From contig CM064485.1 of the NCBI GenBank assembly GCA_032716605.1, positions 28,671,558 through 28,735,557 of the forward strand: a stretch of DNA of 64,000 nucleotides, in the 5' to 3' direction. A program made the translations under genes and the position numbers. The stretch's first letter is position 1; every line of letters starts with the position of its first letter. Shown here one piece after another: positions 52,987 to 62,765 of this stretch. The notes under the pieces were generated by a model. The model had not been told where the DNA came from. It did not search any database and was given only the letters and a program-made list of their open reading frames with translations. This DNA comes from Paralithodes platypus (taxonomy: Eukaryota; Arthropoda; Malacostraca; Decapoda; Lithodidae).

Positions 52987-53436
52987 AACCCTGCAATCAC
53001 ACAGGACCTTCCTACATTATCCATACGAAGAAACGTTGCATCCCTTGCATTATTCTACAGATATTTTCACAGCAATTGTTCCGAGGAACTTGCTTCAATT
53101 GTGCCGCCTCTCCACATCTTTCCCCGTAGAACTAGGGCAGCTGAGAGCGCCCATGAATTTACACTTTCTCCTCCACAATGCAGAACTTCTGCTTATCAGA
53201 ATTCATTTATCCCCAGAGCTACTACTCTTTGGAATTCACTTCCCTCGAATTGCTTTCCACAAACTTACAATCTACAAATGTTTAAATCCAGTTGTTACAA
53301 ACATTTTATGAATGGAGGATACCTTTAGGCACATGGACCTTTTTGTTTTATCTGTGTTTTTCCTTCCTCCGTTCATTGTCTCTTAAAAAAAAAAAAAAAA
53401 AAGGGTACCTGCCCTTCTGCAGCGGTGTCCTTCCAC
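52987..53436 (+). pseudogene. Poly(A) LINE ORF2, 3' end and tail
   Basis: Continues the LINE of 34627-37551 after the DIRS1-like element: frames over 52987-53328 include IRRNVASLALFYRYFH (partly in another frame), then FTLSPPQCRTSAYQNSFIPR and TTLWNSLPSNCFPQTYN, ending at a stop near 53328. It matches 57211-57560 on the minus strand closely. An A-tract at 53385-53402 is followed by 34 bases that are not in the other copy. Confidence 0.85.
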
Positions 53437-53451
53437 AAGGACGCCCGGGTA
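53437..53451. repeat. TSD candidate of poly(A) LINE, right copy
   Basis: AAGGACGCCCGGGTA, same as 34612-34626. It starts 34 bases after the A-tract rather than directly behind it. Confidence 0.75.
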
Positions 53452-54030
53452 GGAAGGGTTAAAGTTAACTAGTGAAAAGGCCGTTTAGGTATGGGTACTT
53501 GCTAAATTATTATGGTAGGTTATATGATTTTACATTTTAATTAGGCTACCTAACTTTCACCTAATTGGAAGTACAGTAGGCTATTATTAATTATTGTGCT
53601 TTTAGAGTGTATTATGAGTATTGATTCCTTTGATATATTTTTGTTTGACATGGTCTAATGAACAGAGTTGCCTTGCAAGGGATGGAACGCTGTAGTGAGA
53701 TTCTGGGCAGCTGATTTCAGGGGATACGTTACTCGAGTTACAGTAGGAATAACGTTAAGCTTTGTTTGAGCCTTGTGTAGCACCCTCCGTGTCGGGCAGC
53801 GCAACCTGTTAAGTTTGACCCTGATAATTACCTTTGATTTATGCCATTATTGTATTGATTTGACTCCATAGATATGCTGTGTAATTATGTATTCCCAATT
53901 GTGTGTAGAGTACTGCTGAGTAACATATGTACCTGTACTTAATGAGAGGATCTTTGGATGCCTTAAGAGATTATTTCGGTACTGTACTGTAATGTCATAA
54001 TTTGATCTGTCATTGTATTTCTGTACTTAT
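53452..54030. other. Flank between nests 2 and 3
   Basis: AT-rich, no ORF or repeat recognised; runs up to the TGTTATG start of the next family-A LTR. Confidence 0.45.
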
Positions 54031-54172
54031 TGTTATGCCCTGTTTTTCTACAGGATTAACTTGGGTAATGTGAGTTCTAAATGACTGGGTATATAAGGCT
54101 GCATGCACACTACAAGATATGAGGAATAGAGAACACAAAGAAACACATGGTAACAAGTTACACGATCACGTT
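54031..54172 (-). repeat. Family-A LTR, second locus, left piece
   Basis: TGTTATGCCCTGTTTTTCTA and the following 140 bases match 2594 onward closely. It is cut at CACGATCACGTT by the BEL element and resumes at 63557. Confidence 0.85.
54168..54172. repeat. BEL target-site duplication, left copy
   Basis: ACGTT before TGTGGTAAAC; the same ACGTT follows the right LTR at 63557-63561. The undisturbed target GATCACGTTTATTG is seen in the Gypsy LTRs. Confidence 0.85.
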
Positions 54173-54963
54173 TGTGGTAAACTATCAATGGAAGTTAAAT
54201 ATTACTAAGCTATAATGAAGCAAATAAAATCAATCTAAATGAATACTCTATATCTAAATTGAATTCAATCTGAAACAAGCCAATTTATATCCAAAGGTCT
54301 CACATAATAAATGTATATAATTATAGGGTAAGGTTATAAGGGTTAATATTAGCCAGGAATTAACTCACCAATAGTTCCACGTGGCAATGAGGCAAGGGAG
54401 AACGTTTTACCCAATATGGCGGTGGACAATGGGGAACGAGACTTCGGTCCCAAGACATGAGTCAAGTTAAAGAAAGAATAAATGATTACATGGGAATGGA
54501 CATGAATAATATGCTTATCTATCAGTCAGTCATGATGTCGATGAGAGCGTCGTGATGGTGTAGTTGTGTGTATTGCTGTATGTGTATTGTGATTAGAGGC
54601 ACAAAAGCACGATCAACTGAGGGCGGAAAATTAGATGTTAACTGGTTGGTGTTCGTGAAGGCTCTGGCATACCTCAAAAGCACACCTTGCTGCCTTGGCA
54701 AACCGCCAGGAGCCCAAATTATCGTACCGCATTTAGGTTGCTCTATACGATAAATTATATTAATATATACGATAAATTCATATATACTACATAAGACCAT
54801 GGCAATATTGCTTAATAGCATATTAGGCCTTTTATAACTTAACTTATTTACAATCTTATAATATACGATCTACTCGTCCTACGTCGTGCTGTAGGAGAGA
54901 TCGTGACGTCACAGAGACATACAAGATCACAAAAGAGTCATATTCTATCGTATTTATACGATA
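54173..54963 (-). repeat. BEL 3' LTR
   Basis: 791 bases, from TGTGGTAAAC to TATACGATA (+ strand). Near-identical to 62766-63556 (differences seen: GTTCCACG/GTTTCACG and GGCATACC/GGCGTACC). It contains a palindrome at its inner end (TATCGTATTTATACGATA). Confidence 0.92.
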
Positions 54964-54977
54964 CACTCCCCCCACAA
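54964..54977 (-). promoter_or_regulatory. BEL polypurine tract candidate
   Basis: Minus strand TTTGTGGGGGGAGTG abuts the LTR start TATCGTATAA; a G-rich purine run in the expected place. Confidence 0.6.
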
Positions 54978-55002
54978 AAAAGACCTGAACCCCACCTTAA
55001 AC

Positions 55003-55757
55003 CTAAAGTTGCCCAGAGGCTATCTTCTGACGCCACAAGTCGACAGCGCCAGCAGCAGCGCGTCTGGGACGCGTCCCGGTCCAAGAATGATCACCATCAG
55101 TATGAGGTGAGTCGTTCCTTTGAGAATCCTCGGACCCAGCAATAACAGGTGGAGCCTCAGATTGCAATGCGGAATCGAGCTCCAAAGCGTACAAACGTGC
55201 GATAGGACGAACAGTAGTTCCAGTGGCTGTCTTTAATAGCGCCACCCGCTCTACAGAGTCTGCCCCCTTGCATACCTCCAATACGCGGCCTAATTTCCAG
55301 TATAAACGAGGACTATCTTCTTTAATTAAAACAACGTCACCAACTGTAGGGGCCGTTGGTCTACCAGAGGGAGTAACACTCCTTTCCCTCAATGCTAGCA
55401 GATATTCACTAATCCACCGTTTCCTAAAATCCTCGATTATCCTGGATATATACTGGTATCTCTTAGACACCGCTACCGCAGAGTACAACGAGGGATCCTC
55501 TAACTCTACTATGGACTGAAAATCAGATGGAAATGCAGTCAATGGTTTTCCATATAGCAAGTGAGCTGGCGTTAATGGTAGTGGTTCTTGCAGGTCGGTG
55601 TACACATATGTAAGCGGGCGATCATTCACGACTGCCTCTATCTCTGTGAGGACTGTCGTCAACTCACTCTTCTTTAATAGAGCACGTCCTACAACCGCTC
55701 TTAGTCCTGACTTTACTATGCCGACACACCGTTCCCACATGCCACCAAACCAAGGTG
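55003..55757 (-). pseudogene. BEL integrase, C-terminal part
   Basis: 245 residues from just after the 470-bp insertion: WFGGMWERCVGIVKSGLRAVVG (the conserved region around the third catalytic residue), LTEIEAVVNDRPLTY, then the C-terminal domain with KRYQYISRIIEDFRKRW, PTVGDVVLIKEDSPR and WKLGRVLEV, followed by an acidic/Ser-rich tail. The same region in other BEL elements is the DUF5641-type domain. It is cut from the core by the insert at 55759-56228. Confidence 0.85.
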
Positions 55758-55758
55758 C

Positions 55759-56228
55759 CTTAAAACACCTTACGAGTGGCCTATGCGGTTTATTTATGTG
55801 TACCGCCCAGCGGGGAGTTTTTAGCCAAAATAGGGCTGTTTACGTGATCATTTTCATGCCTAAATAAGACCCAGAACGTAAAACAAGTATCTATCCCTGA
55901 AAGGGCATAAACAGAGCTTTCGAATGACACCATAACGATCCTTGTATGATGGATAGTTTTCTTGCAATAACCGTGCAACGCGAGTGCAAAAAGCAGGTAA
56001 TTCGGTACTTTCGGTACATAATTGAGTATGTAGCGAGTGAGAGAGGGAGGAGGGAGCTGAGATTTGTGTCAGTAGGTTCGCCGCGGTGGTCTGGAGCAGT
56101 CATACGCTCGCTAGTCTCCTGCCACCACTTGTCTCTCTCTCTCAGCCACATTACGTGCTGAAATTGCCACTCGAGTTATGTCGAGCGCCGCCACATAGTC
56201 CAGCTTTATTTAACTCGACTTTTTAAGG
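55759..56228. mobile_element. 470-bp insertion in BEL integrase
   Basis: On the minus strand the coding reads VN before the insert and APWFGG after it when the insert is removed (GTTAAC joined to GCACCTTGG). The insert's ends are weak inverted repeats (CTTAAAA and TTTTTAAG). It holds an AG-rich stretch (56035-56055) and a TC-repeat (56130-56140), no ORF, no tRNA-like boxes. A non-autonomous DNA element is one possibility; family unknown. Confidence 0.6.
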
Positions 56229-56614
56229 GTTAACTGGAATGAACCTCCATTCGCATTTCTTCTCTCCCAAAAAAGTGATGATAGTAGGATCACTACTCAT
56301 ATCCTTTAGATATTTTGATGCTTGGACATAAGTGGGAGCATTGTCGCTAAGATGAATGAACGACGGGCACAAAACCGTCTAAACGCCAGCATAAATTCTT
56401 CGCTAGACATATTATCACATAGTTCTAGGTGTACCGCTCGAGACGTCGCACAGGTAAACAATAATATATAAACCTTCTCATGCTCCCTCGTCTTCAATGC
56501 CCCTTGTGTAATCTAATCCTACCGCTTGGAAAGGTTCTACGTGCTTTACACGGCATTCAGGTAGAGGTGGAGCTGGTCCAGTTGCATATGGTTACCCATT
56601 AGTCTCTGGCATAT
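56229..56614 (-). pseudogene. BEL integrase core, frameshifted
   Basis: Reads, across three frames, a TGPAPPLPECRV lead, FQAVGLDYTG (first catalytic Asp), then KVYILLFTCATSRAVHLELC, FMLAFRRFCARRSF and, after a one-base shift, the LSDNAPTY second Asp region and FLGREKK. A TAA sits near 56590 and at least two frameshifts lie near 56510 and 56350. The integrase cannot be made by this copy. Confidence 0.8.
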
Positions 56615-57108
56615 TACACCTTTCTCACTACGCGTCGAGCTACTTGTCGAACTCTGGGTATCCACCATGTGAGACGTAAATTTGATATAATATGACATAC
56701 CCCGTAGTGTTTTACTTCCCTATGTGCACGTATGATCAATAGATCAGTAACGTGATGTCTTGTTGGCATAAGTATAGGTCGGTTTGTGCCGTCTGGTACA
56801 CCCGACCACTTCAGGCGACCCTCACACCTGATGAGGCCATTATCTAGGTGCAACCTTAGTTGACGCACTATATTAGGCATTAATGTCTTATTCGAGCCTT
56901 TCAAGGATTCTAACTCATTGGAAAAGGTTTCTACTTGAACCCATTTGATCAAAGTTACTTCAGCTGCTTTAAATTCACGAGCATCAATGTTGTGACCCCT
57001 GTTGCAGAGTTGGCCCGTTACTTTAAGCTTGAGATTGGATACATATCGCAACACCCAAGCTACAACCCTGACTAGTTTATTATAGTCACCGAATCTTGCC
57101 CACTTCAT
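56614..57108 (-). pseudogene. BEL pol between RNase H and integrase
   Basis: 164 residues: WARFGDYNKLVRVVAWVLRYV, the usual start of the connection in BEL, then LEVTLIKWVQ-like segment, an integrase zinc-binding region (GRLKWSGV, PILMPTRHHVTDLLIIRAHREVKH with the His pair) and WWIPRVRQVAR. It is severed from RNase H by the poly(A) LINE at 57133-58197. Confidence 0.82.
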
Positions 57109-57132
57109 GATAGGACCCGGTGGCTCATTTGG

Positions 57133-58197
57133 TTTTTTTTTTTTTTTTTTTTTTAAGAGACAATGAACGGAGGAAGGAAAAACACAGATAAAACAAAAAG
57201 GTCCATGTGCCTAAAGGCATCCTCCATTCATAAAATGTTTGTAACAACTGGATTTAAACATTTGTTGATTGTAAGTTTGTGGAAAGCAATTCGAGGGAAG
57301 TGAATTCCAAAGAGTAGTAGCTCTGGGGATAAATGAATTCTGATAAGCAGAAGTTCTGCATTGTGGAGGAGAAAGTGTAAATTCATGGGCGCTCTCAGCT
57401 GCCCTAGTTCTACGGGAAAGATGTGGAGAGGCGGCACAATTGAAGCAAGTTCCTCGGAACAATTGCTGTGAAAATATCTGTAGAATAATGCAAGGGATGC
57501 AACGTTTCTTCGTATGGCTAATGTAGGAAGGTCCTGTGTGATTGCAGGGTTATTGATTAATCTAATAGCTTTATTTTGAATTTTGTCCAACTGCCTCAAT
57601 GCAACCACTCCACTTCCACCCCACAGGTGAACAGTAGTAATCCATCTGAGAGCGCACATGACTTTTATATATTACGGCCAACTGCTCGTCAGTGAAGAAT
57701 TCTCGAACTCTGTACAGGAGTCCCAGTTTTTTAGAGGCATTCTTAGCAATGCTTCTAACATAATGTGTCCAGCTCAAGTTAGTAGTTAATGTTACACCGA
57801 GAATGTCAATACTAGGGGAAGTGGGAATATTTACATCATTAAAAAATATATGGGAGTCAGTGAGATTCTGTCGTTAGAAAATTGAATGTACTTGGTTTTC
57901 TGTGCATTAAAGGAAACTAGATTCTCTTGTCCCCTTTCATTAATTCTAGAAAGGTCCCGGTTCAGAGAAATTGCAGTGTTTATTTTTGAATTTATAAGAT
58001 CGGGTTGGGTGAAAGAATTGGTAAATGTGAAGGAACTGTGGAGTGTTGAGTCATCTGCGTAGGAATGTATTGGATTATGAGTGGTAGATATGAGATCATT
58101 GATATGAATGAGGAACAGAGTTGGGGCCAAAACTGATCCCTGGGGAACACCAGCATTTATTGAGTGAAATTGAGAATAAAGGCCATCTACCATTACA
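57133..58197 (-). mobile_element. 5'-truncated poly(A) LINE in BEL pol
   Basis: Same family as 34627-53436. Minus-strand start corresponds to about 36910 of that element (TGTAATGGTAGATGGCC) and it ends in an A-tract (T-run 57133-57154). RT motifs: NAGVPQGSVLAPTLFLIHIND and HSYADDSTL, then thumb and C-terminal part in broken frames. It is continuous where the other copy is split by the DIRS1-like element (57545-57560). No target duplication seen, so it may have come with a small target deletion. Confidence 0.88.
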
Positions 58198-60498
58198 CGC
58201 TGTAACTGCCACTGTTTCCAGTGGCAGAAGTCCCTCACCAACAGCATGCCATATCGTCCATTCACTTTCATGGAGCAGCCACTTTGGACCATGCCACCAC
58301 AATTCGGACTTCATTAACTGGCTAGCCGTTATACCCCTAGTTATGAGATCACTAGGGTTTTCCTTTGTATTTACATAATGATAAGCAACGTCTGGCAAAA
58401 GGGCTCTAATCTCATCTACCCTATTCCGCACATAAACTGGCAGAGACTTCTTGCTATGTATCCAGTTGAGTGCGACCTGACTATCGCACCATACGTGAAC
58501 GATTTCAATATTTAATTCGCTCTCGTATGCTGCGCGTACATGTTGCACCAGACGTGCTAATAGCAGCATGGCAGTCAATTCCATTTTAGGGATAGTTACC
58601 TTCTTAACCGGGGCTACTTTGGCCCGGGCTGTAACTAAATGTGCCCCAAATGAAGTAACAACATATATGGCTACCCCGTATGCCGTGGCGCTAGCATCGC
58701 AAAACGTGTGTAATGTAACGTCACCGAACGCCGCCACTTTACGAGGTATAGGTTTAGTACATAGGATGGCATATTCATTCAACAACAATGTCCCTTGGTC
58801 ATTCAGGTCCTCGGGCAAACTGTCATCCCCTCCTATTTTACGTCTCCAAACTTCCTGCATTAGAATCCTAGCTCTTATGGTAACAGGTAATGCTAGACCC
58901 AAAGGATAAAAAAATTGCGCAACTTTGCTCAACAGACTTCTTTTTGTGTGCGCTCCTGTCTGCTGAGCAAAAGACCTTGTTTGAAAAGTTAGTATGTCAT
59001 GTTTAGGTTGCCAGATCATCCCCAAATTTCTGGACTTTTCCTGGTTAAGAGATGCCGTACCATCCACTTGTATTAAACTCTGAAGATCTTCACTATTAGT
59101 AACCCACTCGCGGAGAAATAGATGTGCATCCGCAAACAATCTGCGTGCTTGCCAGTATGCATACAACAAATCATCTTGACTATCGCTAGTACCCTGCAAA
59201 TTGTCAATGTATAATCCGCGAGATAGTTTACTTGTGTCCTCATGAGTGTCAGCTAGATGTTTTCTGATTGTGGCATTTAACAAAAACTGCGAGCAAGTGG
59301 CCCCAAAGAGTACAACCCGAAAACGGTATATTATGATGGGACTTTCAGAGTCGCTAATGTCGCCGAACCAAAGAAAGCGGGTAACATCTCTATCTTCCTC
59401 CTTTAGCTTGACCATCAAGAATGCTTTCTCGATGTCACTGGTATAGGCATACTTTCCCAGCCTAAACCGCAATAGATGTTGGGACAGGTCCGACACCATG
59501 GACGGACCTGTCAACAGGCAGTCATTCAGACTGGCTTGTTGACCTTGGTGGGCAGAACAGTCATACACCACCCGTATTGGTGTGGTGACGCTGTCTTTCT
59601 TTAACCCATGATGGGCCAGATAGTGAACCCTACCCTTCTTACACGGTTCCTTGACATCGACTCTCTCAATAAAACCCCTATCCTCATAACTCCGAAATAC
59701 ATCGTCATACGCCTGGCGCGTGCTCGGTTCGTTAGACAATTTCCGCTGCAATGCGCGCAAGCGACCTAATGCCAAACCATAGTTGGTAGGCAGGCTTATC
59801 TCACTGTTCTTCCAAGGTAAACTAACTTTATATTGCTTATCTGAGGCACAGTAGCACACAGACTCGTCAAACCTTTGTAGCGCAACTTCCGAGTCATAAT
59901 CAGTCTCCATAGGATTAATGCCTATGTGATCCAATCTCCACAGTCGTTCCAGGTCGAACTCGGCAGCCATCTTAGGGTCACTAGGTTGGGAATCCTCCCT
60001 TCCCAACTCCTCTGCCGCGGTTACATTGACTCTATATATCGAGACCGTGTCGACCAGGACCTTTGACTGTGTAGTATGCACCTTTCCGCTCATGCAGTAT
60101 CCAAATTTAGTGGGGATTAAAATTACACCACACATCTTTTTAAATCCAGGGTATACTACTTCATAATAATGATCCACACCAAGTAGAACATGCACCTCAC
60201 TCTGATTTCCCATGGGATCTGACAAGTTAACCCCTTTGCTACGTAATGCGTGTTCCACCTTCTTCACACCCACAGATACATATTCTGGTAGGGTGTCTAC
60301 TACGATACAAGTCATAAAGTACCGGTTTTTACGATAGAAATATGAAATCTCCGCTATCTCGTAGTCTTGTTTATCAGTAACCCCTGTGAAGCCCTGTAAT
60401 CGAAGAGTCTCAGCCCCTACGATTCGGTGCTTCAGTCCCACTAGTACGGACCTCTTTATAAAGGAACGTTGAGACCCTTGATCTAGAAGTCCCGACAA
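58198..60498 (-). pseudogene. pol: BEL protease, RT and RNase H
   Basis: Frame is -1 to gag with a 16-base overlap (60483-60498). Protease: GLLDQGSQRSFIKRSVL, where BEL proteases usually have DSGSQRS. RT: TTPIRVVYDCSAHQG, YAYTSDIEKAFLMVKL (motif A Asp), FGATCSQFLLNATI and LYIDNLQGT in the YVDD position, with Asn for the second Asp (some Pao-type RTs are known with YVDN). RNase H: LHTFCDASATAYGVAIYV, PKMELTAMLLLARL, HVWCDSQVALNWI and NPSDLITRG. About 765 residues are intact to where the LINE cuts in. Confidence 0.9.
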
Positions 60499-61811
60499 AC
60501 TTTGTTACTGTCATTACCTTCCATGGGAATCTGTATTGTGGGCAATATAGTGGTGTCTTGCGTGCTACCTAGTGCCACAGTTGTAGTACCCTCATTTTTG
60601 ACGTCTTTGACTTTATCTGCTGTAGGACACAACTTATCAAAGTGATGTCCTTTGCAGTGGCGACAGGGCCTTAAGTATGTAGCAGTACATTGTCCCTGCT
60701 TACCATGTTCTTTACTTAGACAACCTACACATAGCTTCAATCTTTTCGCCTGTGCTAGTTTTGTCTCATTTGTTGGGTATTTTACGCAGAAACTCCATTT
60801 ATGTTTGTTGTTACATAGCTTACATAGAATCTGAGCAGGTTTCTTATACACACCCTCTTTCTTTACTTTAGTCCCCACTGTCATGCTTACTGTTCCCCTC
60901 TTCTCCACATTCTCACTCCCTCCCGACTCATACATTCTCCCTTTGTTCAACTGTAGATTATTGATCTCCTTACTGAACTGAGTTTTGAATTCCCCCAGCT
61001 CAAATGATCTTACCTTATCAAGTATTGCCATAGGAAGCTTCTGACGCAAGATAATGACTATCATTTCCTGCGTGGTAAGCCCTAGGGTATCTAGCGATCG
61101 AGTATGGCACTCCATATTTGCCCTGAAGTTTGTCAACTCATCAACCTTATACTGTGGTTCTGCGAGCCCCAACAAGGCAACGACATGGGCCATCTTCAAC
61201 TGCTCTCTATCCCCGTATGTGGACTCTAATAAGTGTACCGCTTCAAGATAACTACCACCTACTACTGCAAAACCCTCTATTAAATGTAAGGCCTCTCCTT
61301 CCATTTGTCCCTTCAGATAGTGAAACTTGCGGACATTATCCAAAGAGGATTCATGAACCGTAGATCGAAATACGTCCCAGAAAGCTAACCACTCGGTCAA
61401 CTTGCCCCCAAATGTAGGAAGATTGAGCTTTGGGAGGTGTACAGTATGTTTTGGGTCAGCCCTTCTATGGGCCTCATTATCGCCTCCCTTCTTACTCGCG
61501 ATTGCACGCTGTAATAGGTACTTCGCTCTAAAGACAGGTTCGTCATAGAGGGCGCGATTATCACACTCTGTAACAATCTCTTCCTCCTCTGTCATGGCAG
61601 CCACAATCACCTCACTCAGAGCCGTAATACGACCGTGGGTAACCTGGACGTTTTCTAATCTAGCCTCCAATTCCTCTAGTTCAGCAGTAGTGATGAAAGT
61701 GTTGACGTCCACTATTAGCCTATTTATTACTCCCCGAAGTCCCGCCCTTTGATTTTTAGGGGCTTTGTTCAGCACCCCACTAGACGGTGTCTCTTTACCG
61801 TTTTTATCCAT
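60483..61811 (-). CDS. gag: BEL Gag
   Basis: 442 residues from ATG 61811 (MDKNGKETPSSG); an upstream GTG in frame is less likely. Residues about 15-100 are helical and acidic, then LPKLNLPTFGGKLTEWLAFWDVF, the hallmark of BEL/Pao Gag (DUF1759-type), followed by KFHYLKGQMEGEALHLIEG. Three Cys/His groups end the protein: CKLCNNKHKWSFC, CVGCLSKEHGKQGQC and CRHCKGHHFDKLC. Gag packages the RNA. It is intact and ends in the pol overlap. Confidence 0.9.
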   Translation of the reverse strand: MDKNGKETPSSGVLNKAPKNQRAGLRGVINRLIVDVNTFITTAELEELEARLENVQVTHGRITALSEVIVAAMTEEEEIVTECDNRALYDEPVFRAKYLLQRAIASKKGGDNEAHRRADPKHTVHLPKLNLPTFGGKLTEWLAFWDVFRSTVHESSLDNVRKFHYLKGQMEGEALHLIEGFAVVGGSYLEAVHLLESTYGDREQLKMAHVVALLGLAEPQYKVDELTNFRANMECHTRSLDTLGLTTQEMIVIILRQKLPMAILDKVRSFELGEFKTQFSKEINNLQLNKGRMYESGGSENVEKRGTVSMTVGTKVKKEGVYKKPAQILCKLCNNKHKWSFCVKYPTNETKLAQAKRLKLCVGCLSKEHGKQGQCTATYLRPCRHCKGHHFDKLCPTADKVKDVKNEGTTTVALGSTQDTTILPTIQIPMEGNDSNKVCRDF

Positions 61812-62016
61812 TTTGCTTGCGAGCCTATAGGCTATGTATCTAAATATCACGTTACAAAAACAACGGCCAAATAATAGGCTACTTAAGAGACGCCAACCGG
61901 CGGACTTCTATGTTATGGAGAAAAAATAGTACACTATATAGCAATACCTACTAATGGATCATATTGAACAAGAAAAAATGTTAGGTCAGGTCATATGTCA
62001 CAGGAAGAAAAGAAAA

Positions 62017-62718
62017 TTATTGGGGAAAGACGATGGGTGGGAAGCAGGACTTAGGCAGGCGCAATGACACAACCCCGGCGTCCCTCTCTAGCCAACGCTT
62101 CGTTAGCCCTACAATTTTGTTATATAGGACTTGATTGGTGTCTAAGTCGAGGTGGACACCATCCTGGTCGAGGTCTCGGATGCTGATTGTGATGGAAACA
62201 AAGCGGTGCTTCGTTTCTATTAACCGACACCTCAGGGCGCGGTTAACAGATTTTTTTTTAGCCTGAAATTCCGCCGCTGAGAACCCTCGGACTTTCGTCC
62301 GGCTCTCAATTGCCACGATCTTGCAGCTTCCTCCGGACTCACGCTCCAGATCCAGCGCCACCTCTTTAATTGCGTCAGCTAACTCGCGGGGTACTGTACC
62401 GGGGCGTATATCATTGCCGCCTATAAACAAAAAGATCATATGTGGCCTAAACCGTACCACTTGCCCCCACTGGGGGGAGGCTTTCAGGGTGTCAACGGTT
62501 GCTCCCGGTACCCCGAAGTAGGTCAGCCGGAAAGTTCTTTCCCCCTCTGACGCCCGATACGACTCAGTACCTCCGTCAGCTGCCCTTAGCCTAGTGGCAT
62601 AAGAATGTCCCACTATGGCTATTCGCTGAGGTACCGGCGCCTGAGGTACAGGAAGATAGCCAAGCCCTACCCCTCCGGGGTCCTTGCTCCTGCATCCCTG
62701 GGCTAATCCCTTGCTCAT
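62017..62718 (-). CDS. SGNH-hydrolase ORF between BEL 5' LTR and gag
   Basis: 233 residues, intact, from ATG 62718, 47 bases after the LTR; gag starts 205 bases after its stop. All SGNH blocks are present: AIVGHSYATRL (block I, Ser39), GVPGATVDTL (block II, Gly72), FIGGNDIRPG (block III, Asn102) and DQDGVHLDLD (block V, Asp186 and His189). Block I has His for the usual Asp beside Ser, as in GHSY variants. No signal peptide or zinc motif. SGNH domains are known in CR1/L2 LINE ORF1 proteins, and captured esterase ORFs have been described in some rotifer LTR elements; before gag in a BEL element it is unusual. Substrate unknown. Confidence 0.87.
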   Translation of the reverse strand: MSKGLAQGCRSKDPGGVGLGYLPVPQAPVPQRIAIVGHSYATRLRAADGGTESYRASEGERTFRLTYFGVPGATVDTLKASPQWGQVVRFRPHMIFLFIGGNDIRPGTVPRELADAIKEVALDLERESGGSCKIVAIESRTKVRGFSAAEFQAKKKSVNRALRCRLIETKHRFVSITISIRDLDQDGVHLDLDTNQVLYNKIVGLTKRWLERDAGVVSLRLPKSCFPPIVFPQ

Positions 62719-62746
62719 TGCCTAAGATCCCTTACTGGTAGCTAGT

Positions 62747-62764
62747 TCCCGGGTCTGGGCACCA
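62747..62764 (-). promoter_or_regulatory. BEL primer-binding site
   Basis: Minus strand TGGTGCCCAGACCCGGGA starts one base inside the end of the 5' LTR (CCACA). It begins with TGG for pairing to a tRNA 3' CCA end; tRNA identity not assigned. Confidence 0.7.
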
Positions 62765-62765
62765 A

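Larger units (their letters stand above)
34627..53436 (+). mobile_element. Poly(A) LINE split by a DIRS1-like element
   Basis: 5' part 34627-37551 and 3' part 52987-53436, separated by a 15.4-kb DIRS1-like insertion. A truncated copy of the same family at 57133-58197 shows the uninterrupted sequence across the break (ATTAGATTAATCAATAACCC). The element has an APE endonuclease, an RT and an A-tract (53385-53402), followed by 34 more bases before the 15-bp repeat. The reading frame has several frameshifts. Clade: Jockey-like superfamily, not resolved. Confidence 0.85.
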
